A DNA stretch of 64,000 nt from Syntrophobacter fumaroxidans MPOB (GTDB lineage: Bacteria > Desulfobacterota > Syntrophobacteria > Syntrophobacterales > Syntrophobacteraceae). The stretch spans positions 3,832,001-3,896,000 of the forward strand of contig NC_008554.1 of the NCBI RefSeq assembly GCF_000014965.1, written 5' to 3'. The notes beneath the pieces were generated by a model that was given only the letters and a program-made list of their open reading frames with translations, did not search any database and had not been told where the DNA came from. This document shows positions 1 to 7,884 of the stretch, in pieces; the first letter of the stretch is position 1, and the number at the start of each line of letters is the position of its first letter. Position numbers and translations under genes: made by a program.

Positions 1-1
1 A

Positions 2-1711
2 ATTCACTGGATGGCCAGGTTTGAGGAAGAGGAGCGTGGCGGGGCGCTCGACAACCGGGCGCTGACCGAAAGAGTGATGGACCGGTCGGGCCCCGGCATT
101 GTTCTGGCCGGGCTGAGCGCGGCTTTTTCCTTCATTCCGTTCGTGTTGACCGGGTTCGCGGGCTTGATGGAATTGGGGCTGATCACCGGCATGGGCATTT
201 TGCTGATTCTGCTTGCGGGTTTTACCGTTCTGCCGGCCTTGATGATTATTTTCGGAGGATGTCGCAAGAGAGCGGAGGTCGATCCCGGTATTCAAGCCGA
301 GCGCGACCTGATCCGGCTGGGGAGGGGTTCGGCGAGTCTCGTCCTGGCCGCCGCGTTAGGGCTTTGCGTGTTGAGTCTCCTGGGGCTGCGGGGAGTGCGC
401 TTCGAATTGAACCCTCTGCTTCTCCAGGCCGCAAACGCTGAATCCGTGGTATGGGAAAAGACGCTGATCGAACAGTCGGAGCATCAGTTGCTGTCGGCGG
501 CCGCGTTCGCCTCATCTCCCGAGGAGACGTCGGCCAAGGCGAAACGGTTCGAAGCTCTGCCGACGGTCGCGAGCGTCAAGACCGTATTCGGCATTCTTCC
601 CGAGGACCAGGAGGAGAAGCTGCCCCTGTTGAGGGCCCTGCTGCCCCTGATACCCGAAATGCGCCCCTCCCGGGCACAGCCTGATCCCCCCTACATTTCC
701 GACTTGATCGAGACGCTGGAACGGATACGGTTCAAGCTGCAGGACGATCAGGCGGAAAAGTGGGGGGCCGACAAGCCCCTGGTGGAACAGATGGCCACGG
801 TCAGGAACCTGGGTGCAGGCATCATCGGCGCTTTGCGCGCTTCCCCGGAAGGTTTGCAGCGCCTTGCGGGGTATCGGGCCAGGTTTACGGACGACCTGAC
901 CGAGACCTGGAGCTTCCTGAGGGACGGTGCGGCGGCGCGGCCCATGACCCTCGATGATACGCCCAAGGTGCTCCGGGACCAGTTTCTCAGGGACGGGCTG
1001 TATCTGCTCCGCGTCTTTCCCAGGCAATCCGTCTGGGAAGAGGAAGCCCTCGCCCGATTCGTGAAGGATGTGATGAGCGTCGAAAAGGACGTCGTCGGAG
1101 ATCCGGTCTCGCTCCATTTGTTCGCTTCGGCCTACAAGAGGGCATGCATGCTCGCGTCCGCCTATGCCCTCGCGGCGATCTTCCTGCTGCTGATTCTGAC
1201 TTTCCGGAACCTCAGGCACGCCGCGCTCGCGCTCATCCCCCTCGTTGTCGGAACGGTTTGGACCGCGGGCATAATGGGCGTTGCGGGGGTCGACTTCAAC
1301 CTGGCGAACAGTATGTTCATGCCCCTGGTTGTGGGAGCGGGGGTCGAGTACGCGATCATCATCATCGCCCGCTGGCGGGAGGGCGGGATGCAGCCCGGAC
1401 ATCTGCCCTGGAGCACCGGGAAAGGGGTCATCCTGGCCGCGCTCACCACCACGGTGGGATTCGGGACGCTCATGATTTCCCGTCACCAGGGGATTTTCAG
1501 CCTCGGTTTCGTTGCATGGTCCGGGAGCCTGTGTGTTCTGGCAACCGCTATTTTCGTATTGCCGGCGATACTGGCGGGCATGAATCCGCCCGAAGGCATT
1601 CCGCTGAAGAAGGAGAAAGACAATGGTACGATGGTTTCAAATTGCCTTGATGTGCCTGTGCTCACTCGTGAGTGCTCTTCCTGTGTCGGCGCAAACCGGA
1701 AGCGCCACTGA
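2..1711 (+). CDS. hpnN: HpnN-like RND/MMPL exporter, 5' end outside window
   Basis: C-terminal two thirds of an RND-superfamily membrane exporter. The frame is already open at base 2; the ATG at 11 is internal, because the residues around it (IHW, then an E-rich run) align with the middle of the complete paralogue at 58357-61089. Visible are a first membrane block (about residues 30-80), a periplasmic region, then the second block with the conserved FNLANS..FMPLVVGAGVEYA segment. HpnN-type proteins move hopanoids to the outer membrane in other bacteria; that role is inferred from family and from the adjoining hpnM. The 3' end runs 89 nt into hpnM, giving a tail absent from the paralogue. Confidence 0.85.
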   Translation: MHWMARFEEEERGGALDNRALTERVMDRSGPGIVLAGLSAAFSFIPFVLTGFAGLMELGLITGMGILLILLAGFTVLPALMIIFGGCRKRAEVDPGIQAERDLIRLGRGSASLVLAAALGLCVLSLLGLRGVRFELNPLLLQAANAESVVWEKTLIEQSEHQLLSAAAFASSPEETSAKAKRFEALPTVASVKTVFGILPEDQEEKLPLLRALLPLIPEMRPSRAQPDPPYISDLIETLERIRFKLQDDQAEKWGADKPLVEQMATVRNLGAGIIGALRASPEGLQRLAGYRARFTDDLTETWSFLRDGAAARPMTLDDTPKVLRDQFLRDGLYLLRVFPRQSVWEEEALARFVKDVMSVEKDVVGDPVSLHLFASAYKRACMLASAYALAAIFLLLILTFRNLRHAALALIPLVVGTVWTAGIMGVAGVDFNLANSMFMPLVVGAGVEYAIIIIARWREGGMQPGHLPWSTGKGVILAALTTTVGFGTLMISRHQGIFSLGFVAWSGSLCVLATAIFVLPAILAGMNPPEGIPLKKEKDNGTMVSNCLDVPVLTRECSSCVGANRKRH

Positions 1712-2243
1712 CCAGGTGAAGGTGGTTCTCGACAAAGCGATGGAGATCCAGACCCGGGGCGATCTTCAGGGTGAGGCCCATCGCGCGGAGCGGGCGAAGC
1801 TGGTGCGCAAGCTCATCAGCGACAATTTCCTGTCCTCCGAAATGGCCCGGGAGGCGATCAAGGGCCACTGGGACAAACTGTCCGCGGCTCAACGCTCCGA
1901 ATTCCAGGGGCTCTTCATTGCGCTCTTCCAGGATTCCTACACCCGGATGGTGCTGAACTTTCTGCAGCGGGAAACCATCGAATACCGCGGAGAATCCTCG
2001 GAAGGCAAAAGCAAGATGGTGCGGACCGTCATCATGCGCGCCAACGAACACATCCCCGTGGATTATATGCTCGATTTCAAGAGCAATAAATGGGGCATCC
2101 GGGATGTGGTGATCGACGGCGTCAGCATTGTGGAAAACTACAACACAACCTTCTCGCGCGCGATACAGGCCAACGGCATCGGCGATCTGCTGAGCAAGAT
2201 GCGCGTGCAGAAGAACGCCGTTGTGGGCGATACCAAGCCGTAA
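1623..2243 (+). CDS. hpnM: HpnM / MlaC-type (Ttg2D) periplasmic lipid-binding protein
   Basis: A 206-aa exported protein: signal peptide over about residues 1-23 ending in VSAQ, then an MlaC/toluene-tolerance Ttg2 domain, recognisable from the RxxLV.KLISDNFL start and the FQGLF..LFQDSYTRM and KWGIRDVVIDGVSIVENY blocks. MlaC proteins carry lipids across the periplasm, and in hopanoid makers the family member beside HpnN is called HpnM. The start is set by an AAGGAGA ribosome site about 8 nt upstream, lying inside the upstream exporter gene, so the two are probably translationally coupled. The specific hopanoid role is inference from context. Confidence 0.85.
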   Translation: MVRWFQIALMCLCSLVSALPVSAQTGSATDQVKVVLDKAMEIQTRGDLQGEAHRAERAKLVRKLISDNFLSSEMAREAIKGHWDKLSAAQRSEFQGLFIALFQDSYTRMVLNFLQRETIEYRGESSEGKSKMVRTVIMRANEHIPVDYMLDFKSNKWGIRDVVIDGVSIVENYNTTFSRAIQANGIGDLLSKMRVQKNAVVGDTKP

Positions 2244-2728
2244 AATAGCCGTGAGCAAGGTTCTTCATGGCGCCGAGCGCTGGGCCGGGGGCATTAGAGC
2301 CGTGGATTGCGCTGCCGCCTGGCCCACCCTGCCGATCCGTGTAAGCGACTGCACGGATCGGCAGGGTGGGCGCGGTTCCTCCGTGCACACGATCAGGCCG
2401 AGCCTTTCGCCCGCTTATTGCCTTGACCGTTGCGAGCCTGCGATCACACCGGGCCTCGCGTACGCCCGCTCTTGTCATAATCGCCGCGAAACCCGCCCGC
2501 GATACCTTCCGCTGATCCCCTCCTCGGCAACCCTGAACGTGAATCGGCATAAATCGTAACTGGTTCCCCTTCTCGGCGGAGATTGCCTTTGCGCTACGAT
2601 TCCGAAGGCATACCGGGAATCGGGACCACCGACTGTAACTTTTGCCGTGGCCGCTGCGACTAAGTCATCGAAAGTGGATCCGGCTGCACCGGAAAGTTTC
2701 GAATGGAGTTGTTCCGAAAAAGGAGAGT
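2244..2728. other. intergenic region, no gene seen
   Basis: Apart from the hairpin at 2322-2371, this 485-base stretch shows no supported gene. The short open frames on both strands across it mirror the palindrome and lack recognisable protein features. The promoter of the Spy-like gene should lie near its right end; I could not pick a convincing one. Confidence 0.5.
2322..2371. terminator. 20-bp perfect inverted repeat, 10-nt loop
   Basis: Arms 2322-2341 and 2352-2371 are perfect reverse complements around a 10-nt loop. It lies 78 nt after the hpnM stop, so it could end the hpnN-hpnM transcript, but no T-run follows. The GCCCACCC/GGGTGGGC ends resemble two other intergenic hairpins here (25394-25414, 56064-56089), so it may be a dispersed repeat. 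Confidence 0.55.
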
Positions 2729-3226
2729 ATGATGAAAAAGATCGCTTTGGTTTCAATCCTTGTGCTGTTTACAATGGCCTCCGTGGGGGCGAGCGTCGCT
2801 GCGGCCGGGCCGCGTGGTCACGGTGGCGGAGGAGGGTACGGGGGATGCATGCTCGGAACCCTGCTCAGCTTGAATCTTTCGGAGGCTCAGAAGCATGACG
2901 TCGCCGTGATCATGAAATCCAATCGCGACGAGTTCAGGACGGTGGTCGGGCAAATGAGGGAGGCGAAAAAGGCCCTGTTCGACCGGATCAATGCCGAGCC
3001 TCTGGATGAGGAAGCCATCAGGCAGGCCGTCCGGCAACTCGCAACCGTTGGAGAGCAGGCGGCCGTTTTGAGAGGGCGAGCGCTCTCGGAGATCAAGGGC
3101 GTGCTCACGCCGGAACAACGCGCGGCACTGGCGGAACAGCGGGCGCATTTCGGAGCGATGTTTGAAGGGAGAGGGCATCGAGGGAACTTCCTGTTGGATG
3201 ACTGGATCGACAAGTACGGCAAGTGA
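2729..3226 (+). CDS. Spy/CpxP-like periplasmic protein
   Basis: A 165-aa exported protein beginning MMKKIAL, with a signal peptide to about residue 25, a glycine/histidine-rich patch (GPRGHGGGGGYGG), then helical Spy/CpxP-type repeats including NLSEAQ and LTPEQRAALAEQ. Such proteins act as periplasmic chaperones or metal-stress sensors. The start is taken at the ATGATG preceded by AGGAG; a longer in-frame start at 2642 has no ribosome site and would bury the signal peptide. The neighbouring ECF sigma factor and second Spy-like gene suggest an envelope or metal-stress module. Confidence 0.75.
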   Translation: MMKKIALVSILVLFTMASVGASVAAAGPRGHGGGGGYGGCMLGTLLSLNLSEAQKHDVAVIMKSNRDEFRTVVGQMREAKKALFDRINAEPLDEEAIRQAVRQLATVGEQAAVLRGRALSEIKGVLTPEQRAALAEQRAHFGAMFEGRGHRGNFLLDDWIDKYGK

Positions 3227-3341
3227 TCCTTCCCCTTACGGTCGCGGCTCGGGAGCGACGGCCGCGACCAACGGATATTCCCCCTCCGGACGCGCGCTCC
3301 GAGTCTCATTGTCCGGTGGATTTTCCTGCACAGAGAGGCCC

Positions 3342-3968
3342 TTGATCCCAGTGAAGGACAACCGGCGCGGTGACGATTTCGATTCCGAGGTCATCGGGAG
3401 GGTACTCGGAGGCGATGTGAACGCCTTCGAATCGCTGATGGAGAAATATGGCGATCGGGTCTGTCGTATTGTCTCGAACCATGTGCCGCGCGACTATACG
3501 GAAGAAGTGGTCCACGAGGCTTTCGTGCGGGCCTACCGCTCCCTGCCCGGTTATTCGGCGAAGGCCCCCTTCGGGTACTGGCTGTCCAAAATCGCGGTGA
3601 GGTGCTGTTATGATTTCTGGCGAAATCGACGAAGAAACAGGGAAATAGCCCTGACGAGTCTCACGGAGGACCACCAGAAATGGGTCGATGCCGTGCGAAG
3701 CGTCGAATCGCAGGAGGTTTTCGAAAGGGAAGCGGGCAGGAAGGAAGCCGGGGAAGTCCTCGAGTATGCCCTCGAAAGATTGTCCGCGGGCGATCGCACG
3801 GTTCTCACGATGCTCTATCTCGACGGCATTCCGGTGAAGGAAGCCGCCGATTTGCTGGGATGGAGCGTCGTGGGCGTCAAAGTGAGGGCTTACCGGGCAA
3901 AACGTAAAATGAGGAGAGTCGTTTCCGAGCTGCTGGAACAGAAGGATCACGAAGATGAAAGCAGATGA
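3342..3968 (+). CDS. ECF-type RNA polymerase sigma factor
   Basis: About 208 aa. Region 2 runs from FESLMEKYGDRV through the HEAFVRAYRSLPGY segment (core binding and -10 recognition). Region 4 is the C-terminal helix-turn-helix LERLSAGDRTVLTMLYLDG..VKEAADLLGWSVVGVKVRAYRAKRKM. It should direct polymerase to envelope or metal-stress promoters. I chose the TTG at 3342, just after AGAGAGG; the GTG at 3351 is an equally fair start with better spacing. The gene overlaps the following anti-sigma-like gene by 14 nt, the usual sigma/anti-sigma layout. Confidence 0.82.
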   Translation: MIPVKDNRRGDDFDSEVIGRVLGGDVNAFESLMEKYGDRVCRIVSNHVPRDYTEEVVHEAFVRAYRSLPGYSAKAPFGYWLSKIAVRCCYDFWRNRRRNREIALTSLTEDHQKWVDAVRSVESQEVFEREAGRKEAGEVLEYALERLSAGDRTVLTMLYLDGIPVKEAADLLGWSVVGVKVRAYRAKRKMRRVVSELLEQKDHEDESR

Positions 3969-4269
3969 GGAAGAGATTTCGAGAATCGAGAACGCATTGC
4001 TGTCCGCCCGTCGGCACAGGGAAACGGAACGGATGAGCTCGCGGCTGAGAAGCGACATCATGCGGGACATCCGCGCGGCCGCTCCCCGACGGGATGATGT
4101 GCGGGAGCCTGTTCCACTGCGGCTGGTATGGAGGTTCGCCGCCACGGTTTCGCTGGTGGCCGTGCTGGTGCTTTTCTATACCTTCGGGTCGAATTCGGGC
4201 GCGGAATACGAAGCGGCGGCGTTTTTCGGCGACGACATTCTGATCGCCGGCTCTCTTGATCTCTTGTGA
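3955..4269 (+). CDS. short anti-sigma-like membrane protein
   Basis: 104 aa with a charged cytoplasmic N-terminal half (about residues 1-58), one membrane helix (FAATVSLVAVLVLFYTFG, about 62-80) and a short 24-residue outside tail. It overlaps the sigma gene by 14 nt and probably restrains it, but it lacks a recognisable zinc anti-sigma motif, so the role rests on position and topology. Its TGA stop coincides with the left end of the hairpin element at 4269-4430; the tail may therefore be shorter than ancestral, though the LDLL end could be natural. Confidence 0.6.
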   Translation: MKADEEEISRIENALLSARRHRETERMSSRLRSDIMRDIRAAAPRRDDVREPVPLRLVWRFAATVSLVAVLVLFYTFGSNSGAEYEAAAFFGDDILIAGSLDLL

Positions 4270-4430
4270 TACCAAGGTGCGTTCAAGATCACGCAAAACC
4301 TGTCCGGCGGGAGAAGACGCGGGCGTGGATAAACCCGGTCCCTGCGGAACGATGTGCCGGCCAGACGTAGCAAGAGAAACGCTTTATGCCCTCCCGCCCA
4401 GGTGCTGCGGACTTGAATGCAACCTGGTAT
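4269..4430. mobile_element. MITE-like foldback element, copy 1
   Basis: A 162-bp non-coding unit bounded by imperfect terminal inverted repeats (left end ATACCAAGGTGCGTTCAAG, right end the complement with three mismatches). Inside are nested inverted repeats (GGCGGGAG/CTCCCGCC), so the whole unit can fold on itself. A second, clearly related copy lies at 44386-44550, 40 kb away. No transposase gene is present. Size, terminal repeats, foldback structure and dispersal fit a miniature inverted-repeat element; no clear target duplication was seen. Confidence 0.65.
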
Positions 4431-4445
4431 GAAAGCTGAACGACG

Positions 4446-4865
4446 ATGAAGTGGAAAGTATGGCTCGGATTGATCGCGCTTTTTCTTTCGGGAGTCCTGG
4501 TTGGTGTCGCCGGAACGGGATTCTACCTCAAAGGATCGCTGGAACAGTCACTCATCGGCGGCCATCGGCCCATGATGGGCAAGAACATCATGCGGCGGCT
4601 GGCCGGAGAGCTTCAGTTGACCGGGGAACAGCGGGTTGAGGTGGGCAGGATCATCTGTGAGGCCGAGCGGCGGTTGATGGAAACCCGGAGAAAACACAGG
4701 CCGGAGGTCGAGGAGATCATCCGGGGGGCAATCGCCCAGATGAAGCCCTTGCTGACACCCGAGCAGCAAGAGAAACTCGACGCCATGCATACAAGAGCCC
4801 GGGATCGTTGGAAGAGACAGCTGGATTGGCACGGGGGGCGCCACGGCGGCTGGGACTGCACCTGA
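4446..4865 (+). CDS. Spy/CpxP-like membrane-anchored periplasmic protein
   Basis: 139 aa: an N-terminal membrane anchor or uncleaved signal (WLGLIALFLSGVLVGVAGTGFYL, about residues 5-27), then a helical domain with two Spy-type repeats, LQLTGEQRVEVGRI and LLTPEQQEKLDAMHTRAR, and a histidine-rich C-terminus (HGGRHGG). This build resembles heavy-metal-sensor or ZraP/CnrX-like periplasmic proteins that feed ECF sigma systems. It sits just downstream of the sigma/anti-sigma pair and is likely part of the same response; the hairpin element lies between them. Confidence 0.65.
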   Translation: MKWKVWLGLIALFLSGVLVGVAGTGFYLKGSLEQSLIGGHRPMMGKNIMRRLAGELQLTGEQRVEVGRIICEAERRLMETRRKHRPEVEEIIRGAIAQMKPLLTPEQQEKLDAMHTRARDRWKRQLDWHGGRHGGWDCT

Positions 4866-4923
4866 AGAAGAAGCAGCGATTGGCCCCATGAAAGCCCGGC
4901 GACGCCCGAAATGCCGCGAAAGC

Positions 4924-6099
4924 TCAAGGCTCCGGTCTCTCGCCCGGCGGCAGCATCCTGCCGTCTTTCTGCAAACGGTAGCGCCGTCCTCGCCATTCCA
5001 CGCTCCATCCGGTCAGGCTGGCGCACCAGACGCCAAATCCCAACAGGTCCCGAGGCAACAGCAGCCAGAGGTTCTTTTCCAGTATCCGATCCCGCAGGCC
5101 GCGCACCCCGACGTACCACCCGGTAAAAAGCCGCAGGGCCGCAACGGCGCCCAGCAGCAGGAAAGTAAAGGGCGAGGCGAAGAAAATGAAGTTGAGCAGC
5201 GCCGGAACCGTGCCGTAAGTGATCGCCGTCCCGAAATGGCCCATGGGACGGCAGGCCCGGATGTTTCGCGACCAGCGGATTTGATGATTGAGCATCGAGC
5301 GGAAGCTGAGCGGAGGCGGCATCGTCTCCACCACCGGCCTTCCCAGCCTGATTTCGTATCCCTCTCTCCAAAGCAGGTTTCCCAGCATGTAGTCGTCCCC
5401 GAGGTAATCGGCGATGGCCGCAAACCCCCCGATGGAAGACAGCCTGGTTTTCGTGGTCGCCATGGTGGCGCCGAAAGCGAACCGGATGCCTTCGGTGAAG
5501 TCGGCGACCAAAACACCCGGGGCAAACTCGCCCGTTATCCCGACCGCTTCGAGCAATGACGTCCAATTCGGGGTCGCCCCGGCGCGATAAAGGCAGGTGA
5601 CGAGGCCGATACGCTCGTCCGCGAGCTCCGGAACCAGGGTGGACAGGTAGTCCGCTTCCACCCGGATGTCGCTGTCCACAATTACGATCAATTCATGCCG
5701 GGCGGCCGCGAGCATGTTGTTCAAATTGCTCACCTTGGGGTTTGTCCCGATGGCCTTCGAGTCGATCACCAGATGAATGTCGCAGTGAGGGAAGTTCTCC
5801 TTCAGCCGTTCCACCACCGGGATCGAACTGTCCATGGGGTCCTGGACGCCGAACACGAGCTGAAACTCGGGGTAGTCCAGGCGGCAGAACGAAGCGTAGT
5901 TGTCATAGGCCTGGAAATCGGCGCCGCACAGAGGAATGAGAATCGAGGCGGGTCGGACCGCGGAGACCGGCGCAGCGGAGCGCGGGCGGGAAAAGAACCG
6001 CCGTGCGGCAACGATGCAGGTGAGGTAATAGGCGCACCCGGCAAGGGACAGCAGGGACAGGAAAAAAACGACACAATCGGTGAGCATCGGAGCCTGCAT
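4924..6099 (-). CDS. hpnI: HpnI-type hopanoid glycosyltransferase
   Basis: 391 aa, family-2/21 glycosyltransferase similar to ceramide glucosyltransferase. An N-terminal membrane helix (CVVFFLSLLSLAGCAYYLTCIV) is followed by the catalytic domain with VIVDSDIRV (acidic metal site), the DDYMLG aspartates and a QxxRW motif (QIRWSRN), then C-terminal membrane helices. HpnI adds an N-acetylglucosamine-type sugar to bacteriohopanetetrol. It is the last gene of the minus-strand hpnJ-K operon. I chose the start at 6099 because longer starts run into the preceding transporter gene; the ribosome site is weak and 6087 is an alternative. Confidence 0.85.
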   Translation of the reverse strand: MQAPMLTDCVVFFLSLLSLAGCAYYLTCIVAARRFFSRPRSAAPVSAVRPASILIPLCGADFQAYDNYASFCRLDYPEFQLVFGVQDPMDSSIPVVERLKENFPHCDIHLVIDSKAIGTNPKVSNLNNMLAAARHELIVIVDSDIRVEADYLSTLVPELADERIGLVTCLYRAGATPNWTSLLEAVGITGEFAPGVLVADFTEGIRFAFGATMATTKTRLSSIGGFAAIADYLGDDYMLGNLLWREGYEIRLGRPVVETMPPPLSFRSMLNHQIRWSRNIRACRPMGHFGTAITYGTVPALLNFIFFASPFTFLLLGAVAALRLFTGWYVGVRGLRDRILEKNLWLLLPRDLLGFGVWCASLTGWSVEWRGRRYRLQKDGRMLPPGERPEP

Positions 6100-6160
6100 T
6101 TCATGCCATGGGTTCAATCGATGCGGCCGGCGGATTCGCGGACCCGAGGGCCGATCCCTT

Positions 6161-6529
6161 TCAGGGAACACAGACCAGCGCGACACCCATGCAGACCAGC
6201 AGTGTTCCCGCCCAGCGCAACCCGTTGACCTCTTCCTTCAGGACGAATCTGGCTCCGATAATCGTAACGACGTAAACAAGCGACGTCGCGGGAACGACGA
6301 AACTCAAATCCGCCCAGGACAGAACGGCCAGAAAGGCGAAGAAGCTCACCGCAAGGCTGGCCACGCCCGAAAGGAAACTCAGGTTGGTGAATACTCTTCC
6401 GGCGACGGAAAGCAATTCACGAGGGGAGATGGAAGCGACTTCGCCGATCTGCTTCATCCCCCGTGTGATCAACACATCGCCGGCGGCGTTCGACACGACG
6501 ATGATCAGAACCAGGAGAGCGGTTATCAT
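6161..6529 (-). CDS. EamA/SMR-type four-helix protein, ArnE/ArnF-like (second)
   Basis: 122 aa with four predicted membrane helices, equal to half of an EamA drug/metabolite transporter, including the WADLSFVVPATSLVYV and conserved C-terminal GTLLVCMGVALV segments. Proteins of this size often work as hetero-dimers; ArnE/ArnF, for example, flip aminoarabinose-lipid. It pairs with the similar gene at 6574-6975 (both share TWADLS/SWADLS..VLPATAFGY-type motifs), and both lie between hpnK and hpnI. A role in flipping a glycosylated hopanoid across the inner membrane is inferred from this position. Confidence 0.7.
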   Translation of the reverse strand: MITALLVLIIVVSNAAGDVLITRGMKQIGEVASISPRELLSVAGRVFTNLSFLSGVASLAVSFFAFLAVLSWADLSFVVPATSLVYVVTIIGARFVLKEEVNGLRWAGTLLVCMGVALVCVP

Positions 6530-6573
6530 TCAGTGCTCCATCAAACCGGTATCGGAAGCCGGATCCGCCTCCG

Positions 6574-6975
6574 TCATGCATCGCCGTCCAGGCGGCGCTT
6601 GGATTTGCGGCCCGACCCCGCGACGAGCACTACACCGACGAAGATCAGGACGGTGCCGGCCCATCGCGCATTGGACACCGTTTCATTGAGAAAATGGTAA
6701 CCGAAAAAAACGTTCAGGATGTAGCCGAACGCCGTAGCCGGCAGCACAAGGCTCAAGTCCGCCCATGTGAGCGTCGCCGAGAACATCACGAGGAAGAGGA
6801 TCAGCAGCAGCGTGCCCAGCCAGATCAGCGGTTCTCTCATGGCATCCAGCAAAAGCATGGCCGAGAAGCTTCCATCGAACTGGTCAAGGGCAATGCCTTT
6901 CATCCCCTTGCTCAAACACGCATTGCCGATGGCTTGGGCGAACACGGCTATGGTCAGAACAACGGCGGTTTTCAT
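6574..6975 (-). CDS. EamA/SMR-type four-helix protein, ArnE/ArnF-like (first)
   Basis: 133 aa with four membrane helices, similar to its downstream neighbour (LTWADLSLVLPATAFGYILN and GTVLIFVGVVLV segments). The start at 6975 is preferred over 6981: its ATG overlaps the hpnK TGA as ATGA, and a GAAGG ribosome site lies about 7 nt upstream. Translational coupling to hpnK argues for a hopanoid-related role. As with the partner, half-size EamA pairs are known as lipid-sugar flippases, so a hopanoid flippase is a reasonable but unproven reading. Confidence 0.7.
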   Translation of the reverse strand: MKTAVVLTIAVFAQAIGNACLSKGMKGIALDQFDGSFSAMLLLDAMREPLIWLGTLLLILFLVMFSATLTWADLSLVLPATAFGYILNVFFGYHFLNETVSNARWAGTVLIFVGVVLVAGSGRKSKRRLDGDA

Positions 6976-7838
6976 AAGCATGCCTTCAAGTTGCTGTAAT
7001 TGATCACATCGATACCGCCTGTCCGGATGGCCTCCTTCACTCGGGGGCTGATCAGGATTTCGAATTCCTTCGCAAGCTGGGCCGCCGTGGCGTCACCACG
7101 TTCCACACTATGACACAGGGCCGGATGGAAGTAAATTTCGTTCGTTGCGACCGGGAGATGTCTCAACACGTGGAGGACATATTCCTCGGTCATTCCGCCG
7201 CTCATCAGGTGGCCGAAGACCCTCGGAGCAAATGCGAAGCCCTCCCTTCTCAGGACCCGCTTCATGCGCCGGCACAACAGGCGAAAAACGAGGGTGGTGA
7301 GCATTCTTGCAGCGGACAGGCCGCCGTCGAAGCGTACGGCAGTCCACAGATCGTCTTCCGGCAACCGCATTCCCCGGATGCCGTGCTTCCCGGCGAGTTC
7401 CACGGCCGCGTCGAACACCACCGGATGCACGTGCATGTGCAGGTGGCTGTCCACGTGAGATGCCCTCAGACCGGTGGCCCTGAACTGCTCGAACTGGGCC
7501 GAGAGCTCGCGTTTCAACTGCTTCCTGGCCGCCGGGCAAAAAAAATACCGCAATCCGGCGATGGCCGGATCGGAAGGAAAACATCCGTTCCGGTCCACCA
7601 ACGCCGGTATTTCCTTGGGGGGCAGCACGGACTTGCCGAGAACGGTGACGAGATGGAGACCGACGGCCAAACCGGGATTTTCCCTGGCCAGCTTGACTGC
7701 GTGAGGGGCGGCATCGCCGGTGACGATGAGGCTGCAACTCGACAGGACGCCCCGTCGGAATGCCGCGACAATGGCGTGGTTGACTTCTTCGGAGGCCCCG
7801 AAATCATCGCCGTTGAGAATCACTCGAGCTCGGTTCAT
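6972..7838 (-). CDS. hpnK: HpnK, YdjC-like deacetylase of hopanoid pathway
   Basis: 288 aa, YdjC/ChbG-type carbohydrate deacetylase fold. The metal-binding residues are visible: the N-terminal NGDDFGAS and the HVDSHLHMHVHP block. HpnK removes the N-acetyl group from the sugar that HpnI attaches to bacteriohopanetetrol. The start at 7838 places the catalytic NGDDFG segment about 8 residues from the N-terminus, as usual for the family; longer in-frame starts overlap hpnJ and add sequence without homology features. It sits between hpnJ and the half-transporter pair. Confidence 0.88.
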   Translation of the reverse strand: MNRARVILNGDDFGASEEVNHAIVAAFRRGVLSSCSLIVTGDAAPHAVKLARENPGLAVGLHLVTVLGKSVLPPKEIPALVDRNGCFPSDPAIAGLRYFFCPAARKQLKRELSAQFEQFRATGLRASHVDSHLHMHVHPVVFDAAVELAGKHGIRGMRLPEDDLWTAVRFDGGLSAARMLTTLVFRLLCRRMKRVLRREGFAFAPRVFGHLMSGGMTEEYVLHVLRHLPVATNEIYFHPALCHSVERGDATAAQLAKEFEILISPRVKEAIRTGGIDVINYSNLKACL

Positions 7839-7884
7839 CACACCCCGAAACCGGTGTCGCCAAATCTTCGCCTGCCCTGCAGCT

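Noticed and set aside
2221-2559. 112-codon plus and 142-codon minus frames over the 2322-2371 palindrome
   Set aside because: Their similar peptide runs on both strands result from the palindrome itself; no ribosome site or family.
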